Below, piece after piece: positions 26,132 through 33,958 of a stretch of DNA of 55,821 nt. The notes below the pieces were generated by a model. It was not told the origin of the DNA, made no database searches, and worked only from the letters and a program-made list of their open reading frames with translations. Position numbers and translations under genes: made by a program. The stretch's first letter is position 1. Every line of letters begins with the position of its first letter. The DNA is from Candidatus Galligastranaerophilus intestinavium (GTDB lineage: Bacteria; Cyanobacteriota; Vampirovibrionia; Gastranaerophilales; Gastranaerophilaceae), in the NCBI GenBank assembly GCA_018716625.1, contig DVJQ01000010.1, positions 1 to 55,821 on the forward strand, in the 5' to 3' direction.

Positions 26132-26215
26132 CTATTTCATCCTGTTGCAGTAAAAGTTCTTCATATTTTTTAATTTCTTTTGGCAAAATTAAAAAAATAG
26201 CTTAATATTATAATT

Positions 26216-26776
26216 ATGAAAAGAATAGTTTTGACAATTGTCCTTATGGCTGTTTTTATACTCAGTTTTCTAAGTAGCGCTAATGCTAAGAATTTATGCC
26301 TTAAAGAGGGGTCTTTTGTTTTGGTACATGCGACAAAAAACTTCACTACGGACACGCTACAGGAGGGTGATAGGGTGTATTTTGTTGCTCCGAGTGACGT
26401 TTGGCTTGATGAAACAAAAATTGTGCCAAAAAACTCCGTATTTTTAGGATATGTCAGTATGCTTAAAATGCCTGTTAAGGGCGTAAATGCTGCTCTTAGT
26501 ATTAAAATTACAAACATTACTCTGCCTGACGGCTCAACAAAAGAGTTTTCAGGCAGATTAACAAACGGTAAAAGTGATGTTATAGGAGGTGAGCTTACAC
26601 CACCTGCCTCTTATAATAAAATGACACATCTTTACCAATCCAGATTGCATTGGTCAGGCACAACCCAGTGGGTACCAAGCGGGGAGTATGAATATGGACA
26701 ACACAGGGGTGTTGTTCCGGGGCAGAATTTGTTTATAGTTGCTGATTCTCCCTATTGTTGCAGTGCAAGAGATTAA
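26216..26776 (+). CDS. Exported protein with VirB10-like beta domain (tentative)
   Basis: 186 residues. Clear Sec signal peptide (MKRIVLTIVLMAVF, cleavage near ANA-KN). The mature part has the rhythm GSFVLVHATKNF, EGDRVYFVAP, a P-x-N/G-S-x-x-x-G turn, then an I-x-I-x-x-I-x-L-P-D-G strand pair. This resembles the TrbI/VirB10-type beta domain and the next gene, but the match is by eye. Two adjacent Cys near the C-terminus (YCCSAR) and one after the signal may be disulfide-linked by the VKOR-DsbA system. TATAAT lies only 1 nt before the ATG; TAATAT ends 7 nt before it. Confidence 0.6.
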   Translation: MKRIVLTIVLMAVFILSFLSSANAKNLCLKEGSFVLVHATKNFTTDTLQEGDRVYFVAPSDVWLDETKIVPKNSVFLGYVSMLKMPVKGVNAALSIKITNITLPDGSTKEFSGRLTNGKSDVIGGELTPPASYNKMTHLYQSRLHWSGTTQWVPSGEYEYGQHRGVVPGQNLFIVADSPYCCSARD

Positions 26777-26841
26777 GAAAAATTATTAAACTTTACTATC
26801 AAAATTTATAGTGTATATTAAAAATAGGATAAGGAGGAGAC

Positions 26842-27552
26842 ATGAAAAATTTATTTTTAAAATCTGCAGGTGTTGTACTATGCATGTCTTTGCTAACAAG
26901 TGCAAATACTGTTTATTGTGCTTCTAATTACTCTTTTGATAAAGCTACTTCCAATACAAACTATAGTACGCTTCAGGGCAAAGTTGTTTATGTTCCGGTA
27001 GGAACTACTGCAAGCGCTGTTCTTTCGCAGGAAATTAATTCGCAAACATGTTCTAAAGGCACCAATGTTTACGCAACCTTGGATAAAAATTTTGTTTATG
27101 AAGGAATTACTGTTGCTCCGGCGGGCTCTATGCTTAACGGTACCGTAGTTGATTGTCAAAAAGCAGGTCTTGGCAACAGAAACGGTCAAGTTGAGATTCG
27201 TTTTACCTCAATCCGCACTCCTCAGGGGTATAATATCCCTGTTAGTGCAATGATTTTAACTACAGACGGCAGTGGTGTTTTAAGGGGCGGTGCAACAAAA
27301 GATTCTGCAAAAGACTATGGTAAAAACGTCGCAATAGGTGCTGCGGGAGGTGCTGTGTTGGGTACGGCCTTAGGACCTCTTTCAGGCGGCAAAGTCGGCA
27401 AGGGTGCAATATATGGTACAGCAGTTGGCGGCGGACTAGGTTTGCTAAATGCAGCTAGACAATCGGGTGAAAGTGTTACAATTCCAGCAAATGCTGCTGT
27501 TGAGATTTATTTTGACCAACCTATAACGCTTAGTGCTCCAAGCGGTTATTAA
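26842..27552 (+). CDS. Exported protein with VirB10-like beta domain and glycine zipper
   Basis: 236 residues. Signal peptide (cleavage near VYCA-SN). A beta domain at ~50-150 (GTTASAVLSQEINS, GTNVYATLDKNF, VAPAGSMLNGTVVDC, IRTPQGYNIPV) has the pGT...S-K/P-G...iPkGS...G pattern of TrbI/VirB10 C-terminal domains. A glycine-zipper segment follows (~165-205, GAAGGAVLGTALG and GTAVGGGLGLL), typical of envelope proteins that insert in membranes. Strong GGAGG ribosome site. Upstream of and co-oriented with tonB-exbB-exbD. Confidence 0.65.
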   Translation: MKNLFLKSAGVVLCMSLLTSANTVYCASNYSFDKATSNTNYSTLQGKVVYVPVGTTASAVLSQEINSQTCSKGTNVYATLDKNFVYEGITVAPAGSMLNGTVVDCQKAGLGNRNGQVEIRFTSIRTPQGYNIPVSAMILTTDGSGVLRGGATKDSAKDYGKNVAIGAAGGAVLGTALGPLSGGKVGKGAIYGTAVGGGLGLLNAARQSGESVTIPANAAVEIYFDQPITLSAPSGY

Positions 27553-27592
27553 TAAAATAGTAAATCGGCTAATTTAAAATAATTTATTTTGT

Positions 27593-27598
27593 TTGACA
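27593..27598 (+). promoter_or_regulatory. Perfect -35 hexamer upstream of the TonB-like gene
   Basis: TTGACA 35 nt before the TonB-like start. The -10 that should follow at 16-18 nt is poor (TAAGTA). May allow separate transcription of tonB-exbB-exbD-AsmA. Confidence 0.3.
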
Positions 27599-27633
27599 AT
27601 TAAGCCAATGAATACATAAGTAAACGAGAAATT

Positions 27634-28830
27634 ATGACAAAGCTAAGAGATAGATTTGATATTGATGATTCGGATAATATGACAGATGTGGAGTATAAAA
27701 CACTCCCAAACAGTTTTGAGGATGATACAGATGAGCTGTCTTTAAGGAATTCCCTTATTGTTTCTGCTATATTACACCCTATAGTGTTTTTTATTGTATG
27801 GGCTTTAATTGCGTTTGCAATTAGTCTTAATTTCTTCCAGAAGCCTGCGCTCAAGCCAAGAGATATTGAGTTTGTGTTAACTCAAAACGAAGCCCCTCCT
27901 ATCAACAAGAACACAAAATATCGCTCCGATAAAAATTCAAGAGCAGGCGGTATTCATGACCCCAAAAGGGTAGTGTCTATACCAAGTGCTCCTTCAACTC
28001 CAAGCAAAAAATCGGTTGCTGCTCCTTCAAGTGTTCCAAAACAGGTTACAAAGCCACAGAAACAGCAAGCTAAGCCTAAAACGACTCCGTCTAAAACTCA
28101 GGTCAAAACGCCTCAAAAGCAGCGAGTGCAAGATGTGCCTAAAAAACCTCAACCGGTAAAGGCGCCTTCGCCCTTGTTTAAGCCCAGTATCAGACCGTCG
28201 GCTACACCACCAAAAACTCAGGCTCCAAAATTGACTCAGGCGCCAAAAAGCCCATTTTCGGTAGCTGTTCCAAAGAGCTCTGCTCCCGTAGGACCTGCAC
28301 CAACGTATGGTTCAGGCAGTGGTACAAAAGCTTCAAGTTCGGGTTCTTCATCAGGCTCATCTTCTCGCTCAAGTGGCATGCCTGCACCGCAATTTTCAGC
28401 TTCTAAGGGCGGCTCGGGCTCCTCTGCTTCAAGAGGCTCAACAGGCTCAAGAGGCTCAGGTTATTCAGGCGGTAACGTTGGCAATCCCGGACCTGGAAAT
28501 CCTTCAGGCCCTCCGGGGATTGATGCAATAAGACAACCAAATTGGGGTCCTTATATGAGAGATTTGGAAGCAAGGATTAAGCGCAATTGGAACCCTCCTA
28601 AGGGAGATCAAAGTAAGCGTGTAGTGCTTCTCTTTAAAATCGGTCGTGATGGCAGATTGCTTTCCATACAAACAGTCAAAAGCTCAGGTCAACCGTTGTC
28701 CGATACGGCTGCAAAGACGGCTGTAGAGCTTACAGCTCCGTTCAAACCGTTACCTCCGGAGTTTAAAGGCAGTAGTATAGATATTGAGTTCACATTTGAC
28801 TACAATGTGCTTGGTGCAAGTTACAGATAA
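27634..28830 (+). CDS. TonB/TolA-like energy transducer
   Basis: 398 residues. Acidic cytoplasmic tail, one membrane helix (~41-66) containing S44-A-I-L-H48, matching the Ser-x3-His motif of TonB/TolA helices that engage ExbB/ExbD. Then a long Pro/Lys/Gln linker and a Ser/Gly-rich stretch (to ~290) able to span the periplasm, and a C-terminal TonB/TolA fold (~300-398: YMRDLEARIKRNWNPP, VVLLFKIGRDGRLLSIQ, ELTAPFKPLPPEF). Transmits proton-motive force to an outer-membrane partner. No TonB-dependent receptor, TolB or Pal is in the window. First gene of the motor operon. Confidence 0.88.
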   Translation: MTKLRDRFDIDDSDNMTDVEYKTLPNSFEDDTDELSLRNSLIVSAILHPIVFFIVWALIAFAISLNFFQKPALKPRDIEFVLTQNEAPPINKNTKYRSDKNSRAGGIHDPKRVVSIPSAPSTPSKKSVAAPSSVPKQVTKPQKQQAKPKTTPSKTQVKTPQKQRVQDVPKKPQPVKAPSPLFKPSIRPSATPPKTQAPKLTQAPKSPFSVAVPKSSAPVGPAPTYGSGSGTKASSSGSSSGSSSRSSGMPAPQFSASKGGSGSSASRGSTGSRGSGYSGGNVGNPGPGNPSGPPGIDAIRQPNWGPYMRDLEARIKRNWNPPKGDQSKRVVLLFKIGRDGRLLSIQTVKSSGQPLSDTAAKTAVELTAPFKPLPPEFKGSSIDIEFTFDYNVLGASYR

Positions 28831-28863
28831 TAAGTAAAATACAGAAAATGAGGATATAAAATT

Positions 28864-29511
28864 ATGGAACTTTTTTTAGAATCAATTAAAATGGATTGGC
28901 CGGTTTTAACTCCGATATTCATTTGTTCAATTCTTACAATTGCTGTTGCAATAAACAGATTTTATTATTACAAGAAAAATGACCGTAACATAGGTGAGTT
29001 TATACAAACTTTGCAAAGAGCACTTGTAAAAAATAACATTGGCGCCGCACAAAGAGCCTCTGTACAACTTGGTGGTATTATAAGCGAAATGGTTGATGAA
29101 GGTTTAAGAATATACACTGAGCAACGTTCCGGTTTTTCCAGAGCTTATGATATTTCATCCAGCCTTGCAACAAGAAAACTCGAAAAAGGTTTGACAATCT
29201 TAGGTACTGTTGGTGGTGTTGCCCCGTTTCTAGGTTTGTTCGGTACGGTTGTACGTATCTTGTATACATTCCAAGACTTGGCAGTTCAAGGTAATCAGTC
29301 TGCAGCGGTTGCAACGGGTATTGCCTCAGCTCTTATCGCTACGGCTTTTGGTCTTGGCGTTGCAATTGTTGCTGTTGTTCTGTATAACTATTTTCAATCT
29401 GTTGTTTCCAGATTTGAAAGTGATTTTAAATTAATTAAATTGGTATTTTTAAGCTTTATTGACTCTGATGAAGAAGTAAAAGTAGACGAATCAGGCTCAA
29501 TAGCTCTGTAA
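28864..29511 (+). CDS. ExbB/TolQ-family proton channel
   Basis: 215 residues with three membrane helices: one near the N-terminus (VLTPIFICSILTIAVAI), and two around TVGGVAPFLGLFGTVVRIL and GIASALIATAFGLGVAIVAVV, the conserved MotA/TolQ/ExbB pore region. The cytoplasmic loop carries the usual helical segment. Forms a pentamer that uses proton flow to move ExbD and TonB. 33 nt after tonB and 12 nt before exbD. Confidence 0.93.
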   Translation: MELFLESIKMDWPVLTPIFICSILTIAVAINRFYYYKKNDRNIGEFIQTLQRALVKNNIGAAQRASVQLGGIISEMVDEGLRIYTEQRSGFSRAYDISSSLATRKLEKGLTILGTVGGVAPFLGLFGTVVRILYTFQDLAVQGNQSAAVATGIASALIATAFGLGVAIVAVVLYNYFQSVVSRFESDFKLIKLVFLSFIDSDEEVKVDESGSIAL

Positions 29512-29523
29512 TTTGAGGTAAAA

Positions 29524-29976
29524 ATGGCTATAAAACTAAGTGCGGATGGCAAAAAGCCCGTATTTAACGAAATAAACATAACACCCTTAACGGATATTTT
29601 CCTTGTACTTTTAATCATTATGATGGTTATTGCGCCAAGTTTCCAATCTATTGATAAAAACATTACAATCCCTGAAATTAACTCTGGCGTAAGTATCGAG
29701 GAGAAAAACGCTACAGTTTCTCTTACAAAAGAGGGTGAACTTTTTCTAAATGGTGAGAAAGTTAACTATGATTCTCTTGAAGGCAAACTTTCTTCCCTTG
29801 TTGCAAACATGGAAAAAAAGGAAGTTGTTGTTAAGGCTGATGAAAAAGCAAAAAGCTCAGACATCATGAAAATAATGCACAGCGCACAATCCGCAGGATT
29901 TGAAAAATTGGTTGTGGCAGGCGAACCTTTGAGTAAAAAAGAGCAAAAAGAGCTTATGGAAAATGGTGAACAATAA
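29524..29976 (+). CDS. ExbD/TolR-family protein, first copy
   Basis: 150 residues: short cytoplasmic tail, one membrane helix in NITPLTDIFLVLLIIMMV with the proton-path Asp24, and a periplasmic ExbD domain (VSLTKEGELFLNGEKV, VVVKADEKAKSSDIMKIM). Its extended tail (KKEQKELMENGEQ) is absent from the second copy. Shares a 68-bp near-identical DNA segment with the next gene over the membrane helix. Overlaps that gene by 1 nt. Confidence 0.92.
   Translation: MAIKLSADGKKPVFNEINITPLTDIFLVLLIIMMVIAPSFQSIDKNITIPEINSGVSIEEKNATVSLTKEGELFLNGEKVNYDSLEGKLSSLVANMEKKEVVVKADEKAKSSDIMKIMHSAQSAGFEKLVVAGEPLSKKEQKELMENGEQ
29563..29630 (+). repeat. Copy 1 of a 68-bp near-identical segment in the exbD pair
   Basis: Begins TTTAACGAAATAAACATAAC and encodes FNEINITPLTDIFLVLLIIMMV. 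It matches copy 2 at 66 of 68 positions, with 47 consecutive identical bases including third codon positions. Confidence 0.9.
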
Positions 29977-30362
29977 TGAAAAGACAGACTTTTAACGAAA
30001 TTAACATAACGCCCTTAACGGATATTTTCCTTGTACTTTTAATCATTATGATGGTTATAGCTCCCATGCTTGACCAACAAGGTTTAAATCTTGCTATACC
30101 TGATTATGTTGAAAAAACTCAAAATACAAATGATGAAAATAAAATTTTAACCGTTACGGTAAGTGCTGATAATAAGTATTATGTTGATGGTGAAGAAATT
30201 GCCGAGAATGATTTATTTAACACTATAAAAAATAAATCTCAAACGTTAACGGACGGATTAATGATTGAAGCGGAAGGCGACAGTCAACATGGCTGTGTTG
30301 TAAAACTTATGGATACGGCTCGAAATGCGGGAGTAAAGAGTATTTCTCTAACTGAGATATAG
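29976..30362 (+). CDS. ExbD/TolR-family protein, second copy
   Basis: 128 residues: very short tail, membrane helix with Asp16, then a periplasmic domain (LTVTVSADNKYYVDGEEI, LMIEAEGDSQHGCVVKLM) that is clearly diverged from copy 1. Two different ExbD subunits with one ExbB suggest a heteromeric ExbD pair in the motor. Start codon overlaps the preceding stop (TAATG). 29 nt before the AsmA-like gene. Confidence 0.92.
   Translation: MKRQTFNEINITPLTDIFLVLLIIMMVIAPMLDQQGLNLAIPDYVEKTQNTNDENKILTVTVSADNKYYVDGEEIAENDLFNTIKNKSQTLTDGLMIEAEGDSQHGCVVKLMDTARNAGVKSISLTEI
29991..30058 (+). repeat. Copy 2 of the 68-bp exbD segment
   Basis: Second copy of the segment in the first exbD gene; two mismatches in 68, whereas sequence outside it is diverged at both DNA and protein level. 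Confidence 0.9.
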
Positions 30363-30391
30363 CTTATTGTTATTTGCACAAAGGATTGAAA

Positions 30392-33300
30392 ATGATTTTT
30401 AAAAAAATAAGAAACAACCCTGAGCTTCTAAAGCTTTCTTTGAGAGTTTTAATTGTGGTATTTTCTTTTTTTGCAGTTTTATATGCTGCTTTTTTATTTG
30501 TTTTGCCTAATGTAGTTGACATAAATAAGTTTACCCCGCAATTAAATGCCCAATTGGAGCAACTTAGCGGGTTTAAACTTGTTTTGAAAAATCCTAAGTT
30601 AAAGACTACTTGGAGGCTTGGTGTAAAAGTTCTTGCAGATAGCGTATCTCTTAAATACGATAATGACGAAGATTTTTTAACATTGAGTTCACCATCGGTT
30701 GAAATTAACCTTCCTACACTTGTTTTAGGTCATCTTAATTTAGATAAGATTTACTTTCCTGAAGCAAAAATAGCCCTTGTTTTTACGAAAGATAAAAAAT
30801 ATACTCTTGAGAAATATATAATTAAGGCGCTTGAGTCTGCAAAGAATGATGCAGCTGATAATTCTAAAGGGAAAAAACCCTTGCCTGTTGAATTGAGAAA
30901 TATAAATATTGTTTCAAACAACTTTCTTGTTACCCTTGATGATAAAAATATTAACAAAACATTTGTATTAAATGCGAATGGCACCAAAATTTCACTTTCG
31001 TCACTGAGCGGGCCTTTAAAAGTTACCACAAAAGGGTATTTGGGCGCTTTGGGTAATGATACCAACTTTGTTGATTTTGATATTAAGCTGCAAACAAAAT
31101 TACCTGAATTTGGACAGCAAGAAAGTAAAAAAGAAGCTGATAATTTTGACTTTGACTTTAATTTTAACCCGCTGGTCGGGCTTGATATGTTTGCTCTGCA
31201 ATCAAAACTGAATGTTGATTTAAAAGTTTCGGATTTGGGTGAGAAATTTAGCGCAAAAGGGTACTTCAATCTTGATGATTTGTCTATAAAAATTAACGAT
31301 TACCAACTGCCAAAAAGTTTTATTAAAACTGATTTTGACAAAAACACAATAAAATCCGATTCTAATATTTTTATCTCAAAAGATGAGTTTATCCTTGCAA
31401 AAAATTCACTGACAACGGGTAAAAAGTCAAAAATTGACCTGAGCGTAAAGACTGATAAGATTTCACTAAACAATGTTAAAAATCTTATTTTTTCTGTTCT
31501 TGAGATGTTTGCGATAAATAACGATTTGAAATCCGCCTCTGCTACAGGTGAATTTGAGTGTGATTTTAACTTAAAGAGTGATTTTAAAAAAGTGCAATCA
31601 TCCGGAAAATTGCTGCTTAAAGACGGGAATATTATCTACCCCAAGGCTTCTTTAAAGCTTAGCAATATTAATTCGCTTTTGGATTTTAACGGTAATAAAA
31701 TTGATATTAAAGACACAAGTGCGCTGCTTAACGGTTCTAAGTTTTCACTAACAGGCTCAATTGATAATGATACCAATACCGACATTAAAATTCAGTCGGA
31801 TCCTTTGAAAGTGTCTGACATTATAAAGCTTGCAAAAGAGTTTGCAATAATTAAGGAAAATGACATAAAAGACTACTCTTTTGGTACAGGTACTCTAAGC
31901 GTACTTGTAAATATAAAAGGTAAGTTGCAAAATATAGTGCCAAGTGCCGATATTGTTCTTGATAAATTTACTATGACTGTTAAAAGTCTTAAAATGCCCG
32001 TTTCTCTTGAAAAATTAACCATTGTTGTAACTCCCGATGATAAAGATAAAAATAATTTTATTGCAAAAGCCGATGCGCTGAATTTCCTTGCTGCAATGAA
32101 AAACCCCGCTTTTTCAATCAAGGCTCCAAAATGTTCAATTAATGCCGATTCTAAAAACTTACAAATTCTGCCGTTTAATCTTGCGCTGCAGGGTTCAAAC
32201 GTGAACGTTTCGGGCTCTTTGAATAATTATATGACAAAGCCTGAGATACTATTGAATTTCAATGGAAAAATTGCGCCCGATACTGTCTTGTCGTTTGTAC
32301 CGTCAAAGAGTAAAAAATATGTTTCTTACAAGGGGCAAATGCCTATTGAAGGCTCACTTAGCGGTAGTTTAGACGATGTAAAAATCGATACAACAATTAG
32401 CTCAGACTCAAATAATTATATAAATGTAATTGATATAAAAAATATACAAAATGCTCAAAATAAACTTGTTGCAAATCTTAATCTAAAGGGCGACAGTTTA
32501 GTTCTTAACAATATTGCACTTAACTCAAGGGGTGCAAATGTTGCAACACTTAGCGGTCGTGTGAATAAAATATACTCGGCTGCGCCTCAGTTTGCCCCTC
32601 TTAATATCGTTGTGCCAAATGCCTTAGGTATTAGCATTGCTGTATTAGATAAGTTATCTTTCGAACTTGTAAATAATATTGCGCTGAGTGGAAATATTTA
32701 CTCTCCATCTATTGCAGGCAGCGCAAACATTTCAAATGTTTCTTACCCTCCTTTTGGGGCAAGTATTGCAAGTTTGATTTTAAACTTTAATAAATCCGTA
32801 ATTAATGCGCAAGCAAGCGCTATTAAGCTTGCAGGTTCCGACTTTTCGGGTAATGCTGAAATATCATCAAACTTTGGAAAAATAATAACCGTCAATTCTC
32901 TGAATTTTAACTCAAGCTACATTGATTCTGATGCAATAATGAAATTGACGGCGTCTATGCCTAATACTCAAACCTCTGCAGGGCCAAGTCTGCCTCTTGC
33001 TATAAAAAAGGGAAGTGCAAAAATTTCAAAATTGAAATCAGGCAACATAATTGCGCAAAATATTACCTCTGATTTTACACTAAAAGATAACCTGTTTACG
33101 CTTTCAAACATTGTAGCAACTTTTGCGGACGGTAAAATAACGGGCGAAGCTACATATAACATTGCAAATACTAGGGTTACGCTTGACGGTGTCGGCAAGT
33201 CTTTGAATGCAAAAAAAGCAGCATCTTGCTTTGAAGGCGGCAGTTCTCTTATTGTAAGCGGAGTTTTAAACGGTATAGCTAAATTGAATTTAAGAGGAAA

Positions 33301-33958
33301 TACCTTTGAACAGCAATTGAGAACTCTAAACGGTCAGGTTATGTTTGATATTTCTAACGGTCAATACGGCGAGGCTGCTCGCTTTGAGAGATTTTTACAT
33401 GCGGGAAATCTTTTGACACAAAGTATTTTAAATCTGAATCTGAATCAAACCATATCTGCAGTTACAAGCAGAAATACAGGCGAGTTCAAAAGCATGGAAG
33501 GAAAAATATCCTTATCAAACGGTTGGGCTAATATTACAAGTTTTGAGTCCCAAGGTCCTAATATGAGCTTGTATGTTACAGGAAAGTATAATCTTTTGAC
33601 TTCAAACAGTGACCTTAAAATTCTTGGCAGAATTTCCTCATCCATTGTAAGTGTCCTTGGGCCGATAGGTTCCTTTTCACTCAATTCTGTAGTAAATAAG
33701 TTGCCTGAAAAGGGCCTTGCAATTTTAAATACAATTAAAACAATTGCTCCTGCAAATCCTTTGTTTGAGGATATTAAGCAAAGCGATTTAGATAAAATAC
33801 CTTCTTTAAGTACTGTTTCAAATAACTCTGCTTCAAAGGATTTTCAGGTAATTATAAGCGGGCCGGTCACAAAAACAACCTCTATCAAATCATTTAAGTG
33901 GGCAAACAAGGAAAGTGCCTCAAGCACAACAAACACTGTGCAAAGCAGTTCAAATTAG
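30392..33958 (+). CDS. AsmA-like envelope protein co-transcribed with the ExbBD motor
   Basis: About 1188 residues. N-terminal membrane anchor (~17-38), AsmA-type domain (VVDINKFTPQLNAQLEQLSGF, LEKYI), long beta-repeat body, and an AsmA-like C-terminal region (NGQVMFDISNGQYGEAARF, TGEFKSMEGKISLSNGW, ILGRIS) sharing order and motifs with the 1515-residue paralogue, then a Ser/Thr-rich tail after KSFKW. Predicted role: bridging and lipid movement between membranes. I chose the ATG after AAAGGA rather than a TTG 18 nt upstream. Last gene of the TonB-ExbB-ExbD-ExbD run; stop interlocks with the convergent M16 gene. Confidence 0.82.
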   Translation: MIFKKIRNNPELLKLSLRVLIVVFSFFAVLYAAFLFVLPNVVDINKFTPQLNAQLEQLSGFKLVLKNPKLKTTWRLGVKVLADSVSLKYDNDEDFLTLSSPSVEINLPTLVLGHLNLDKIYFPEAKIALVFTKDKKYTLEKYIIKALESAKNDAADNSKGKKPLPVELRNINIVSNNFLVTLDDKNINKTFVLNANGTKISLSSLSGPLKVTTKGYLGALGNDTNFVDFDIKLQTKLPEFGQQESKKEADNFDFDFNFNPLVGLDMFALQSKLNVDLKVSDLGEKFSAKGYFNLDDLSIKINDYQLPKSFIKTDFDKNTIKSDSNIFISKDEFILAKNSLTTGKKSKIDLSVKTDKISLNNVKNLIFSVLEMFAINNDLKSASATGEFECDFNLKSDFKKVQSSGKLLLKDGNIIYPKASLKLSNINSLLDFNGNKIDIKDTSALLNGSKFSLTGSIDNDTNTDIKIQSDPLKVSDIIKLAKEFAIIKENDIKDYSFGTGTLSVLVNIKGKLQNIVPSADIVLDKFTMTVKSLKMPVSLEKLTIVVTPDDKDKNNFIAKADALNFLAAMKNPAFSIKAPKCSINADSKNLQILPFNLALQGSNVNVSGSLNNYMTKPEILLNFNGKIAPDTVLSFVPSKSKKYVSYKGQMPIEGSLSGSLDDVKIDTTISSDSNNYINVIDIKNIQNAQNKLVANLNLKGDSLVLNNIALNSRGANVATLSGRVNKIYSAAPQFAPLNIVVPNALGISIAVLDKLSFELVNNIALSGNIYSPSIAGSANISNVSYPPFGASIASLILNFNKSVINAQASAIKLAGSDFSGNAEISSNFGKIITVNSLNFNSSYIDSDAIMKLTASMPNTQTSAGPSLPLAIKKGSAKISKLKSGNIIAQNITSDFTLKDNLFTLSNIVATFADGKITGEATYNIANTRVTLDGVGKSLNAKKAASCFEGGSSLIVSGVLNGIAKLNLRGNTFEQQLRTLNGQVMFDISNGQYGEAARFERFLHAGNLLTQSILNLNLNQTISAVTSRNTGEFKSMEGKISLSNGWANITSFESQGPNMSLYVTGKYNLLTSNSDLKILGRISSSIVSVLGPIGSFSLNSVVNKLPEKGLAILNTIKTIAPANPLFEDIKQSDLDKIPSLSTVSNNSASKDFQVIISGPVTKTTSIKSFKWANKESASSTTNTVQSSSN

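Noticed and set aside
28307-28531. Gln/Ala-rich ORF in the TonB-like linker
   Set aside because: Frame-shifted reading of the Ser/Gly/Pro-rich linker; composition is an artefact.
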